This document shows positions 27,201 through 31,796 of a stretch of DNA of 35,083 nt, piece after piece (position 1 is the stretch's first letter; each line of letters opens with the position of its first letter). Under the pieces are notes generated by a model. It searched no databases and was not told where the DNA came from. It was given only the letters and a program-made list of their open reading frames with translations. The DNA lies in the IMG/VR virus record IMGVR_UViG_3300033143_002211, positions 1-35,083 of that record, one strand, 5' to 3'. A program made the translations under genes and the position numbers. This stretch comes from a virus.

Positions 27201-27302
27201 AACATGAACAAAGAGGATTTCAATGATTTATTTGGATTCATACAAGAACAAAATATAATTAGTAGCAACACGGCCAGAAAGTTTTTTGAATCTGCAAAAT
27301 AA
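21201..27302 (+). CDS. Giant internal virion/ejection protein with HEIGH metallopeptidase motif
   Basis: The product is 2033 aa, the largest gene in the window. Domains: N-terminal helical region; a membrane-like stretch (about residues 182-225, GSASFTLGVLGTTLAVGA and GNPVLALGAGVAVATP); a second hydrophobic stretch near 335-355; then a long E/K-rich charged linker (about 370-900). A zincin-type motif AHEIGHLVD has H1038, E1039 and H1042, with a likely third ligand E1114 or D1118 (SELYADA). From ~1495 to ~1770, FITFNLGFQAFNLARDFVR and later segments resemble the LPD38 domain of polyvalent phage proteins; a further membrane-like segment is near 1700 (KVLMFAALLGLLGDD). Such proteins are packaged in the head and injected with the DNA; the peptidase may cut host or cell-wall targets or process virion proteins. 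Confidence 0.65.
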   Translation: MAYQPLTPIKEETKETGSLIPEAYIPLHQQPKEYMESLQTDINESVGNVRDFDMETGNVQESDIKDIWDNFYLGARNMLQTSKNYFLNTLPNIVFKNIREGDPAPFTGEPATKEYVKTINERNEKLRNWFKDAYNKSEEKYEEWLAKNPQLQPPKYREEWNKPALDAIKANPKLLADPAYIAYKAAGSASFTLGVLGTTLAVGATTGNPVLALGAGVAVATPMISQDLFEDLIVNGATEEQAADLTKYIAPIIASVEVAGDLPLIKQLGGKIFSKALTTNIRKEVVKKTMAYVLKKGFKTIAQIEIAETMEEVLQAAIQDATVRTVNKNRKILGDAANLITETLIATLPFALVGGTSAVQQEIKLAKAQPKTEMKMEEPSVKEIAIEGKPEVVEEPEVTPIKKDIRKLTKEAIHNIVAKIIPEDTADIKVDLIKESFVTELLNRNVSERQAGVAADNVVPGAVAVFTEGIGTEAERLKGFAETLENELLVKIPEIKPEVKAIIPKELESLATDAKKFKTVEEFVSSTIFETSLSGIETKALSKFEGEIVSDQLIDFYNQITKEIGKKPEVEKPKIEKKPKVIEDVEVPKAKEVKANKDWEENYAKEYGKLESRSMDITQQIKKAKKAEREVLQKKLDKITERQVEMEEEWISKWSDKVEEKPKKKVSPEEVVQARKKITKAITTLETDLSKQYTTQEKAQEEIINIWVEMDVAEAGKRVPVIDKEGEIVSWLGEPSKFPKWIPADLRHKKLLNKVMDGFKDINNIKYPTGIRSAQRELFNTILEELDSRLGIDTSQTRNSILDNYDKKYKKEVTEQLSESTKGGEELAEIAQSSTGEEEISVEDIFGKAEPEVVEVEGIGEVPIVGEIESKTGKITFFEKPVQVEAKAPTPSEEILKTRPVFGEEKSIKKRDRLVALESELLKKKVKPKPTLPGQKGFYLPPKEFDQTNLFKQIEKGAPGAAEGMFRENVPVELGNVDKIRPIKFVEMVSIARELSGKFPEVKKLRKYKGFQQGKRLVLNRNLFEKGNHKQLAATLAHEIGHLVDFLPDLTSSRGNLLSRLLTMRKFLKNTFGTTEITNKELREELWELSKWWRPFDEGTSTLSHTKYRKSSSELYADAISVLFNTPGTLERMAPNFYKEFFEHLDNKPEVRKAFFDLQEILAEGEDVVMSKREKAIRNMFKKGEDLYKIKEAERESRQRSIWFKLKYELIDQNQAVIDLIEKTKKEGKQINDDENPIYYLEERNYLGGEIKNFIETKIDPIYKELNKNELSWEDFGVVMFLNRVMTERGDLANPLGHTPESAKKQLEDMRKKMGNEAFEIIDSNVIKFRDAIKGILQEGYNAGLYKPELYQKMINNPAYATFQVLDHLQENIPASIKRQIGTLKEISNPATATLIKTVSTIRSIERNKVINKTKGFLEKYHSDEIKPAKKVFTGKTHLPVESKESNEKLVIYMDQGNVEGIYVDPYIEKSLRRNTTAYNNGIIEVLRMMNGKVFRPLFITFNLGFQAFNLARDFVRTWKNVPDMTLFNLVKLYGESYKHAKARAFGISDELISEMEKSRMLGITYNDLIKGRSSIDDKIDKMMLQYGVLKPKPSSKNPAMRFLLPILDFIERTGNLVETLPKVAGYKQLNGKLPPKEFAKFIRTRVGSPDFLRRGAGYGWYNEVFLFSNAIKEGMRADYVSAIGDPKTRSGFWWKTAKITFLPKVLMFAALLGLLGDDLKEMMEDASEYDKTNYIIIPLGKDANGKTIYFRVPQDETGRFLGGLLWKGLNLPRNGVHPKDFAQILSYTGGQLPSVTPVIDAAFSISQFLAGQNPYDFFRGRNVLKDDEFKAGGKYALIPFLKWQFQQLGGGTFMRFEIHEQTPTEKSLLQVGLNAPLVNNIIGRFIKVSDYGVSERARDVTDIIEQERAANRIEETRVINKYIEKFQKAGSNQKDIQPMMNEATKEAFKGQIKTKGEVRYFQKKFKVAILRGQSDSRINSLIYATSVDSQIALLVEYKKNMNKEDFNDLFGFIQEQNIISSNTARKFFESAK

Positions 27303-27303
27303 T

Positions 27304-27525
27304 ATGGATAACAACAACGGTAAAAAAATAATAGCGTCGATAGCAGCTAGCTTAACAGTTATAATTTTTGGTTGGCTTTTTACCTCAATAGGTAGAGTGA
27401 ATGGTAGGATTGACGATACAAATGATAGGGTGAATGAATTAAACGGAGCCGTTATGGCCATAGAGGGAGATATTAAAGAAATTAATGTTAATATTGCGTG
27501 GATTAAAGAATCACTTGGAAATTAA
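27304..27525 (+). CDS. Membrane-anchored coiled-coil protein, possible lysis accessory
   Basis: The product is 73 aa from ATG 27304, one base after the stop of the giant protein (TAA-t-ATG). I reject the in-frame TTG 27286 inside the previous gene. A single hydrophobic segment (IIASIAASLTVIIFGWLFTSIG, about residues 8-29) is followed by a helix with heptad spacing (RVNGRIDDTNDRVNELNGAVMAIEGDIKEINVNIAWIKE). This topology resembles XhlA-type and spanin-like accessory lysis proteins in mirror orientation, so a lysis role is plausible from position just before the endolysin region. No family is proven. Confidence 0.5.
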   Translation: MDNNNGKKIIASIAASLTVIIFGWLFTSIGRVNGRIDDTNDRVNELNGAVMAIEGDIKEINVNIAWIKESLGN

Positions 27526-27547
27526 AAATAAATAGTTCTTTTAAAAA

Positions 27548-27616
27548 GGCGAAAGGATAGCTGAGTTTAAACCCCACAGAGGTAATCTTTGTTAAGCGAA
27601 CTCCAGCTATCCCGCC
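27548..27616 (+). ncRNA. Structured RNA or leader, unassigned class
   Basis: GGCG (27548-27551) pairs with CGCC (27613-27616), then an AAA bulge, then GGATAGCTG (27555-27563) with CAGCTATCC (27604-27612). A one-base C bulge follows and AGTTT (27564-27568) pairs with GAACT (27598-27602, last pair T-G). Inside, CAGAG (27577-27581) pairs with CTTTG (27587-27591). This is about 18 pairs in a 69-base segment with a capped internal hairpin. No poly-U follows. It lies 26 bases upstream of the window's only perfect Shine-Dalgarno, so a cis leader (riboswitch- or attenuator-like) or a separate small RNA are both possible. I do not match it to a known class. Confidence 0.55.
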
Positions 27617-27642
27617 AAATTACTTTACAAAATTCACACAAC

Positions 27643-27656
27643 GGGAGGTGATCGAA
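27643..27656 (+). promoter_or_regulatory. Perfect extended Shine-Dalgarno
   Basis: GGGAGGTGATC fits the 3' end of bacterial 16S rRNA (anti-SD ending in GATCACCTCC). The TTG at 27657 is eight bases from GGAGG, so translation starts there, not at the GTG 27648, which is inside the SD itself. No other gene in the window has a comparably strong site. Confidence 0.75.
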
Positions 27657-28016
27657 TTGGGTAAAGACATTAAAGAGAGAGAACGAGTGAAAAAGATGAC
27701 CGATGAAGTTGCTCTGTATTTTAGGACTATTCTTCACAATGACTATCTTATGTTGCAAGGGACTTCAGGTGAATTAGATCCAGACAAGGTTAAGCCTAAA
27801 GATAGAGGAACTCTTTTAGCACTTAAAACTGCTTTAGATTCTGCTATATTAATGCTTGATTCTTGGTTAGAGTTTAATTCCTTGACTGAATTTGCCAGCA
27901 AAGAAGAAATGACCTCAGATGAGCTTGGATGGGAATATGATAATACCAAAAAAGCAACAGAGAAGCTTCAGGAAGCAATGGATAAAATTACTAACGGAGG
28001 AACACTTTACATTTAG
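27657..28016 (+). CDS. Unknown 119-aa helical protein with strong Shine-Dalgarno
   Basis: TTG start set by the upstream SD (119 aa). The product is helical and moderately acidic: KDIKERERVKKMTDEVALYFRTIL, ALKTALDSAILMLDSWLEF and KATEKLQEAMDKITNGG. The family is not recognised. It lacks signal or membrane segments. It differs from all neighbours in translation signal and is preceded by a structured RNA, so it may be an inserted, independently regulated accessory gene (moron-like). The downstream sequence is a C/T-rich tract with a T9 run, without a hairpin. Confidence 0.5.
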   Translation: MGKDIKERERVKKMTDEVALYFRTILHNDYLMLQGTSGELDPDKVKPKDRGTLLALKTALDSAILMLDSWLEFNSLTEFASKEEMTSDELGWEYDNTKKATEKLQEAMDKITNGGTLYI

Positions 28017-28057
28017 TTTCTCTCTCTCCTTTTTTTTTACTAATTTAATAAAATAAT

Positions 28058-28591
28058 ATGACAAAATCATTTTTAGAACAGTTGTTAGAGAAGTTAATGT
28101 TACAGCTTTTAATTTTAAAGCTTCAGCTACGGGTTAAACTTTTACGTCAAAAAATAACAATTCCAAATTTACTTCAACCGAAAATTGTTATGGTTCATAA
28201 TAGCGGAGGAGACTGGACGTTTGAGCAAGTAAATAAACATCACGGAGATAAGTGGGGATTCAAATCTTCGCTTGGATATACTCTTGGTTATCAGAAATGG
28301 ATTAGAGACGGCGGAGAAGTGGTTGTTGCTCGTAGGGATAATGAAGAAGGAGCGCACTGTGTAGATCCAGCCAGACCAGGCTATTGGAATAAAAATTCAG
28401 TGGGTATATGCGTCAAAGGCAATGCAGACCTTAAAAAGCCGACAGAATGGCAATTAAGAGCCTTAAAAGACGAATTAGATGAGTATGTGGCAAGAGGATT
28501 CAAGGTTAAGTATCATGGACAAATTGTTCCTACTGCTTGTCCTGGCAAATATTTAAAAGAATGGTTGAAAGAGGGTGGATATATTAGATAA
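28058..28591 (+). CDS. N-acetylmuramoyl-L-alanine amidase (endolysin)
   Basis: The product is 177 aa with an Amidase_2/PGRP-type domain (about residues 40-165). Zinc ligands are recognisable: H47 (MVHNSGG), H153 and C161 (YHGQIVPTACPG), with the same eight-residue H-to-C spacing as T7 lysozyme. GAHC (H100) and SVGICVKG are conserved family strands. It should cut the amide bond between MurNAc and L-Ala in peptidoglycan, releasing progeny phage. The N-terminal ~36 residues are a leucine-rich amphipathic helix (LEQLLEKLMLQLLILKLQLR), perhaps a membrane-targeting or signal-arrest-like segment. A likely holin follows at 28625. Confidence 0.85.
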   Translation: MTKSFLEQLLEKLMLQLLILKLQLRVKLLRQKITIPNLLQPKIVMVHNSGGDWTFEQVNKHHGDKWGFKSSLGYTLGYQKWIRDGGEVVVARRDNEEGAHCVDPARPGYWNKNSVGICVKGNADLKKPTEWQLRALKDELDEYVARGFKVKYHGQIVPTACPGKYLKEWLKEGGYIR

Positions 28592-28595
28592 CGAA

Positions 28596-28612
28596 GTCGC
28601 ATTATACTAAAT
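28596..28612 (+). promoter_or_regulatory. GTCGC-ACTAAAT leader box
   Basis: GTCGC (28596-28600) starts four bases after the endolysin stop. ACTAAAT is at 28606-28612 and the holin ATG is 29 bases from the G. It is far from the boxes in the head module, so it supports the motif independently. Confidence 0.55.
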
Positions 28613-28624
28613 AATCAAACTATT

Positions 28625-28876
28625 ATGTTACCTAAAGTTTTAACATCTAGTGTAGATTCAAGTAAGTTGGCCTTGACTATCAAAGGAATTTTAATTGGAA
28701 TTATTCCATTGGCTTTATTTATTGCTTCCTCATCTGGGGTAGCACTTGTTCAAGGTGAATTAAATGGTCTGGTAGAAGCTATTTCAGAATTAATTATAGC
28801 TTTTGGTGGAGTGCTTTCTGCTGGAGTGACTCTTTACGGACTTTTTAGAAAGATAGCGGTAAAATTTGGTAGGTAA
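28625..28876 (+). CDS. Holin, two membrane segments
   Basis: The product is 83 aa. Hydrophobic segments at about residues 20-38 (IKGILIGIIPLALFIASSS) and 55-75 (ISELIIAFGGVLSAGVTLYGL) and a basic tail (RKIAVKFGR) are typical of small holins that permeabilise the inner membrane and let the endolysin reach peptidoglycan. The place directly after the endolysin supports this. The ATG follows a GTCGC box. A second two-segment membrane protein follows immediately and might be an antiholin or a second pore component. Confidence 0.65.
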   Translation: MLPKVLTSSVDSSKLALTIKGILIGIIPLALFIASSSGVALVQGELNGLVEAISELIIAFGGVLSAGVTLYGLFRKIAVKFGR

Positions 28877-29104
28877 ATGATAAACTTTCTTTATAGATTA
28901 TCAGCAATACCAATCATGTTGATACCTGTTGTGGCCTGGTATTTTGTTATGACAAACGTCAGAGAAGAAGAATATCCAAAGTGGCTGCAAAGTTTTTTTA
29001 ATCAAAAACATTTTGGTAAAACGATTGAAAGTGTTTTAATTTTTTTATCAGCTTGTATAGTTATTTATATGATTGTGTGTTTTAGGTTGCCATCAAGTTT
29101 TTAA
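28877..29104 (+). CDS. Small two-segment membrane protein, lysis-associated?
   Basis: The product is 75 aa. Hydrophobic segments at about residues 8-25 (AIPIMLIPVVAWYFVM) and 52-69 (VLIFLSACIVIYMIVCFRL) flank a charged loop (REEEYPKWLQSFFNQKHFGK). Its ATG abuts the holin stop (TAA-ATG), so it is coupled. An antiholin, second holin or membrane lysis cofactor would fit, but no family is recognised. Its stop codon is joined directly to a GTCGC box. Confidence 0.5.
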   Translation: MINFLYRLSAIPIMLIPVVAWYFVMTNVREEEYPKWLQSFFNQKHFGKTIESVLIFLSACIVIYMIVCFRLPSSF

Positions 29105-29120
29105 GTCGCGTTTATAATTA
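29105..29120 (+). promoter_or_regulatory. GTCGC leader box before the KH gene
   Basis: GTCGC follows the stop codon directly (29105). ATAATTA is at 29114-29120 and the KH-protein ATG is 33 bases from the G. A weaker GTCGA variant sits upstream of the next gene at about 29420. Confidence 0.5.
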
Positions 29121-29137
29121 AATTATTGATTACTTTT

Positions 29138-29410
29138 ATGGATTCAAAGGAATTACAGGAGTGGCTAAAAATGATATTATCTGGGTTAGTCTCAAATCCT
29201 GATGAAATAGAGATAGAACACGTGTCAGATGAAATGGGTATTAAATATACGGTCAGGGTTGCGAAAGACGATCGTGGAAAAGTTATCGGAAAGGGAGGCG
29301 CAATAGCAAATGCATTACGTACCATTTTACGATCTGCCGGGTATCGTGGAGACATCCGCGCGTCATTGATATTTGATATGCCAGATCATATTTATCCTCC
29401 AAGAAATTAA
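29138..29410 (+). CDS. KH-domain RNA-binding protein (KhpA-like)
   Basis: The product is 90 aa from ATG 29138 (the frame is open from a TTG at 29126, rejected). The core GIKYTVRVAKDDRGKVIGKGGAIANALRTIL matches the single KH domain of KhpA/YlqC-type bacterial proteins: an N-terminal helix with NPDEIEIEH, the VIGKGG GXXG loop (GKGG, about residues 51-54) and the following helix. Known KhpA proteins bind RNA, often with KhpB, and affect mRNA stability and translation; they are common in Firmicutes and, as I recall, in Patescibacteria. Finding one in a late/lysis region is uncommon. It may bind phage RNAs such as the GTCGC leaders, but this is speculation. Start at 29138 is also supported by the GTCGC box. 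Confidence 0.75.
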   Translation: MDSKELQEWLKMILSGLVSNPDEIEIEHVSDEMGIKYTVRVAKDDRGKVIGKGGAIANALRTILRSAGYRGDIRASLIFDMPDHIYPPRN

Positions 29411-29458
29411 ATAGAAAAAGTCGAATAAAAAATTAACTTAATTAATAAGATTAATAAA

Positions 29459-29737
29459 ATGCTTGTTTATATAAAGTTTTTAGCAGACGGATATGTAAAA
29501 GAATTTACAACCGCTCTGGAAGCAAAAGAACATCTTAACAAATGCGGAGAAGGAGAAGAGAAGTTTTATATCTTATCGTCTAGAGAACCGATTGAAGATA
29601 AAGAATTTAAAGGATTTGCCTTTTCAGTTTTTGAAAAAGATGAGGTAGAGAAAGCACGTGCAAAGATTGATAATGAATTTTTCAATTCAGAAGGGACAGA
29701 AGAAGAAGAGGAAGAGGAGGAGGACGAAGAATTGTAA
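29459..29737 (+). CDS. Small protein with acidic C-terminal tail
   Basis: The product is 92 aa with a compact alpha/beta-like N-terminal part (MLVYIKFLADGYVKEF, then KFYILSSREPIEDKEFKGFAFS) and a long, very acidic C-terminus (GTEEEEEEEEDEEL, about residues 79-92). No family is recognised. Poly-acidic tails are seen in SSB-like and DNA-mimic proteins, but also in many unrelated ones. It ends the late unit, just before the terminator at 29757. The leader has GTCGA at 29420, a degenerate form of the recurrent box, 39 bases from the ATG. Confidence 0.5.
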   Translation: MLVYIKFLADGYVKEFTTALEAKEHLNKCGEGEEKFYILSSREPIEDKEFKGFAFSVFEKDEVEKARAKIDNEFFNSEGTEEEEEEEEDEEL

Positions 29738-29756
29738 ATTTAGGTAATTGCAACGT

Positions 29757-29787
29757 ACCAACAAAACTGCTTCGGCAGTTTTTTGGT
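29757..29787 (+). terminator. Rho-independent-like terminator
   Basis: AAAACTGC (29763-29770) pairs with GCAGTTTT (29775-29782) around a TTCG loop, extended by ACCAA (29757-29761) with TTGGT (29783-29787); C29762 is bulged. The T-run that follows GCAG acts as U-tract. It lies 20 bases after the acidic protein stop and 30 before a promoter. Confidence 0.75.
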
Positions 29788-29816
29788 TGTGGATAAGTGC
29801 GTAAAATAAAGCTAAT

Positions 29817-29844
29817 TTGACAGGGTTTTTAAATTTGGTAAAAT
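29817..29844 (+). promoter_or_regulatory. Sigma70-type promoter
   Basis: TTGACA (29817-29822) and TAAAAT (29839-29844) are separated by 16 bases. Transcription would start near 29851, giving an almost leaderless message to ATG 29858. It should drive the replication and recombination genes. Confidence 0.65.
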
Positions 29845-29857
29845 GGTAAATGAAACT

Positions 29858-30046
29858 ATGAAAAGAAAAAAAGGTGCAAACAAAAAAAGGATGAGAAGAG
29901 TCAACGAGGTTGAGAAACAGAAAATTATTGCCATGAGAAAAGATCCTAAAATGAATTACACTTATCGACAGATTGGTGGGACTTTTGGTTTAACACATCC
30001 AGCCATAATTTATATTTGTAAAAAGGCCGAAAAGATTAACCAATAA
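29858..30046 (+). CDS. Small helix-turn-helix DNA-binding protein
   Basis: The product is 62 aa. I take ATG 29858 because the earlier in-frame ATG 29843 overlaps the promoter's -10 box. The N-terminus is basic (KRKKGANKKRMRR). Residues ~20-60 form a helix-turn-helix: VEKQKIIAMRK as first helix and TYRQIGGTFGLTHPAIIYICKKAE as turn and recognition helix, like small resolvase- or sigma-type HTHs. As first gene after the promoter it could be a regulator of the early/replication unit, possibly autoregulating or switching late genes. Confidence 0.65.
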   Translation: MKRKKGANKKRMRRVNEVEKQKIIAMRKDPKMNYTYRQIGGTFGLTHPAIIYICKKAEKINQ

Positions 30047-30056
30047 AAATAAAAAC

Positions 30057-30869
30057 ATGCAAAATTATAAACTTTACAAAGATAAAATTACATTATCTTT
30101 TGACGAAAAAAAACACATATACAGAGTTGGTAAAAAAATCGTTTATGGAGTTACCAGTATTACGAGTGCAATGGCAAAGCCATTTCTTATAAATTGGGCT
30201 GTAAAACTAACAAAAGAAAAAGCTTATTCAGAAGCAAAAAGATTAGGTGGTGTAGAATTTCTTAAAAACCTAAAAGATGTTTTAATGACAGCCGGCAGAG
30301 AACATTATGTTGTTAGTAAAGAAGCAAGAGAATTAGGAACCAGGGTTCATAAAAAAGCAGAGCAGTGGCTCACTAAAGGAGCAAATAAAGCTGAGTTAAT
30401 AATAGAAATGATAATGATAGAAAAACAAAAAGAAAGATTGGCTTGTAGTGCTATGTTGAGATTTTTTAATGAACATAAGTTTGAGCCAATAGCACTAGAG
30501 GGTAGGTGTTATTCTAAAGAACATGAGTACGCAGGCACAGTTGACTATTATGGTGGTGTAGATGGCAAGTTAAGTGTCTTAGATTTTAAAACAAGTACAG
30601 GTATCTACTCTAGTTATCCCTTGCAGGCAACAGCTTATGCTCAAGCCAAAGAAGAAGAAGGATTCGAAGTTGAGCAGACGATGATTGCAAGATTTGGAAA
30701 AGATGGAGTCCTGGAAGTTCAAATAGAAAAAGATTGGAAAAAATATCTACCATCATTTTTAGCAGCTAAGGTTTTGAAAGAATACGAAATGAGTTTAAAG
30801 GCCGAAGAATTTAACAAAGTAGAAAATGAACCAGTAAAGGTCAAAAAAGTTATTAAAACTAAAAAATAA
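30057..30869 (+). CDS. PD-(D/E)XK exonuclease
   Basis: The product is 270 aa. The nuclease core is EGRCYSKEHEYAGTVDYYG followed by LSVLDFKTSTG: E148, D163 (GTVD), D176-x-K178 (DFK) and a Q/Y-containing helix YPLQATAYAQA. This order matches the PD-(D/E)XK (AddB/RecB-like, Cas4-related) phage exonucleases that resect double-stranded ends for recombination. The N-terminal half (about residues 20-110) is the domain usually found before the core, with YGVTSITSAMAKPFLINWAV. Together with the SSB-like and NinB-like genes downstream it forms a recombination module. The frame has no Shine-Dalgarno (AAAAAC-ATG). Confidence 0.8.
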   Translation: MQNYKLYKDKITLSFDEKKHIYRVGKKIVYGVTSITSAMAKPFLINWAVKLTKEKAYSEAKRLGGVEFLKNLKDVLMTAGREHYVVSKEARELGTRVHKKAEQWLTKGANKAELIIEMIMIEKQKERLACSAMLRFFNEHKFEPIALEGRCYSKEHEYAGTVDYYGGVDGKLSVLDFKTSTGIYSSYPLQATAYAQAKEEEGFEVEQTMIARFGKDGVLEVQIEKDWKKYLPSFLAAKVLKEYEMSLKAEEFNKVENEPVKVKKVIKTKK

Positions 30870-30875
30870 ATAATT

Positions 30876-31403
30876 ATGGAAGAAAAATCAGCATCCAAAA
30901 AGTTAATGGACAGGGCAATAGAAGAAGGCAAGGTTCCTCCTCCTTTTCTTAAATTAGCAACTCAAATTAAAGACGCAGCAGGAAATAAAAAAGGAGTTGA
31001 AGGAACCGGCAAACATACAGTTAGGTTTATCTCAGACAAAGCGATAGAGGGTGAAAACTTTATAACTAAAGAGAAAAGGCCAGAGGTGCAATATATTTTT
31101 GAAGAAGATGGCCAAAAGAAAAAATATAGTGTTCCAGTTCATAATAAGAACGGAGAACTTCATTATTTCGTTCAAAGAATGGCTGACATTCAAAGAGGTG
31201 AAACAATTACTCTTGAGTATCAAAAGATTCCAAACTCTTTTAAGGGATATATTGAGATTAAAAGGATCGAGATTAAAAGGATTGAGGCTGGTTCTAAAGT
31301 AGCAGAAAAAGAAGTAAGAAACGAAGAGACTCAAGGAGCTGAACCTGTAATACCAATTATTGATGATGAAGAAGAAATAAATGTTAATGAGATTCCTTTT
31401 TAA
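30876..31403 (+). CDS. SSB-like protein with acidic C-terminal tip
   Basis: The product is 175 aa. The body is beta-rich with an OB-like segment (TVRFISDKAIEGENFI, VQYIFEEDGQKKKYSVPVH, GETITLEYQKIP). The end is an acidic tail finishing in EINVNEIPF, which resembles the conserved C-terminal tip (DDDIPF) of bacterial SSBs that recruits partner enzymes. I therefore read it as a phage single-stranded DNA-binding protein; the OB domain itself is not decisive. A 15-base tandem duplication (31254-31283) gives IEIKRIEIKRIE in the strand before the tail. The stop TAA overlaps the next ATG (TAATG). Confidence 0.6.
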   Translation: MEEKSASKKLMDRAIEEGKVPPPFLKLATQIKDAAGNKKGVEGTGKHTVRFISDKAIEGENFITKEKRPEVQYIFEEDGQKKKYSVPVHNKNGELHYFVQRMADIQRGETITLEYQKIPNSFKGYIEIKRIEIKRIEAGSKVAEKEVRNEETQGAEPVIPIIDDEEEINVNEIPF

Positions 31404-31792
31404 TGGATTTCTTATTCGCAGGAGAAGTTAAAAACGGAAAGCTAAAATTAGACGATATAACAGGGTTCAAGAGATATTTGATTGGATTAGAAGATAAGAA
31501 AATTCAAGTTATTGTTAGAAAATACAAAACATCTAGGAGTAATGAGCAGAATAGATATTACTGGGGAGTAGTAGTAAAAATTCTTGCTGATTCTTTTGGC
31601 TACGATCCAGAAGAAATGCACGAAGCTCTCAAGTGGGAATTTCTTAAAAAGAAAGGCGTAAAGATTCCAACGGTTATTAGCACAACAAAACTTACTACTA
31701 CTCAGTTTCAAAACTATGTAGAAAAAGTTCAACGCTGGGCTTCTGTGGAACATGGAATAATAATCCCAGATCCACACGAGGTTTTAGTTTAA
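31403..31792 (+). CDS. NinB-like recombination protein
   Basis: The product is 129 aa. The signature RSNEQNRYYWGVVVKILADSFG (about residues 45-66), the following helix MHEALKWEFL and a C-terminal T...F..YVEKVQRWASVEHGIIIPDP are the typical pattern of phage NinB/YqaN-like proteins, which occur next to exonuclease and SSB genes and are thought to act in recombination. Size is typical. The ATG overlaps the SSB stop and the next gene follows four bases after the stop, so this is one tightly coupled operon. Confidence 0.75.
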   Translation: MDFLFAGEVKNGKLKLDDITGFKRYLIGLEDKKIQVIVRKYKTSRSNEQNRYYWGVVVKILADSFGYDPEEMHEALKWEFLKKKGVKIPTVISTTKLTTTQFQNYVEKVQRWASVEHGIIIPDPHEVLV

Positions 31793-31796
31793 AAAT

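Noticed and set aside
21201-27302. Giant gene as a siphovirus tape measure
   Set aside because: No tail tube, assembly chaperones or sheath genes nearby; the HEIGH motif and LPD38-like segment fit an ejection/polyvalent protein better.
27648-27650. GTG 27648 as start of the 119-aa gene
   Set aside because: This GTG is inside the Shine-Dalgarno; TTG 27657 has the correct spacing.
28017-28040. C/T tract with T9 as a terminator
   Set aside because: No stable hairpin precedes it.
29843-29857. ATG 29843 as start of the HTH gene
   Set aside because: It overlaps the -10 box of the promoter; the in-frame ATG 29858 is the more likely start.
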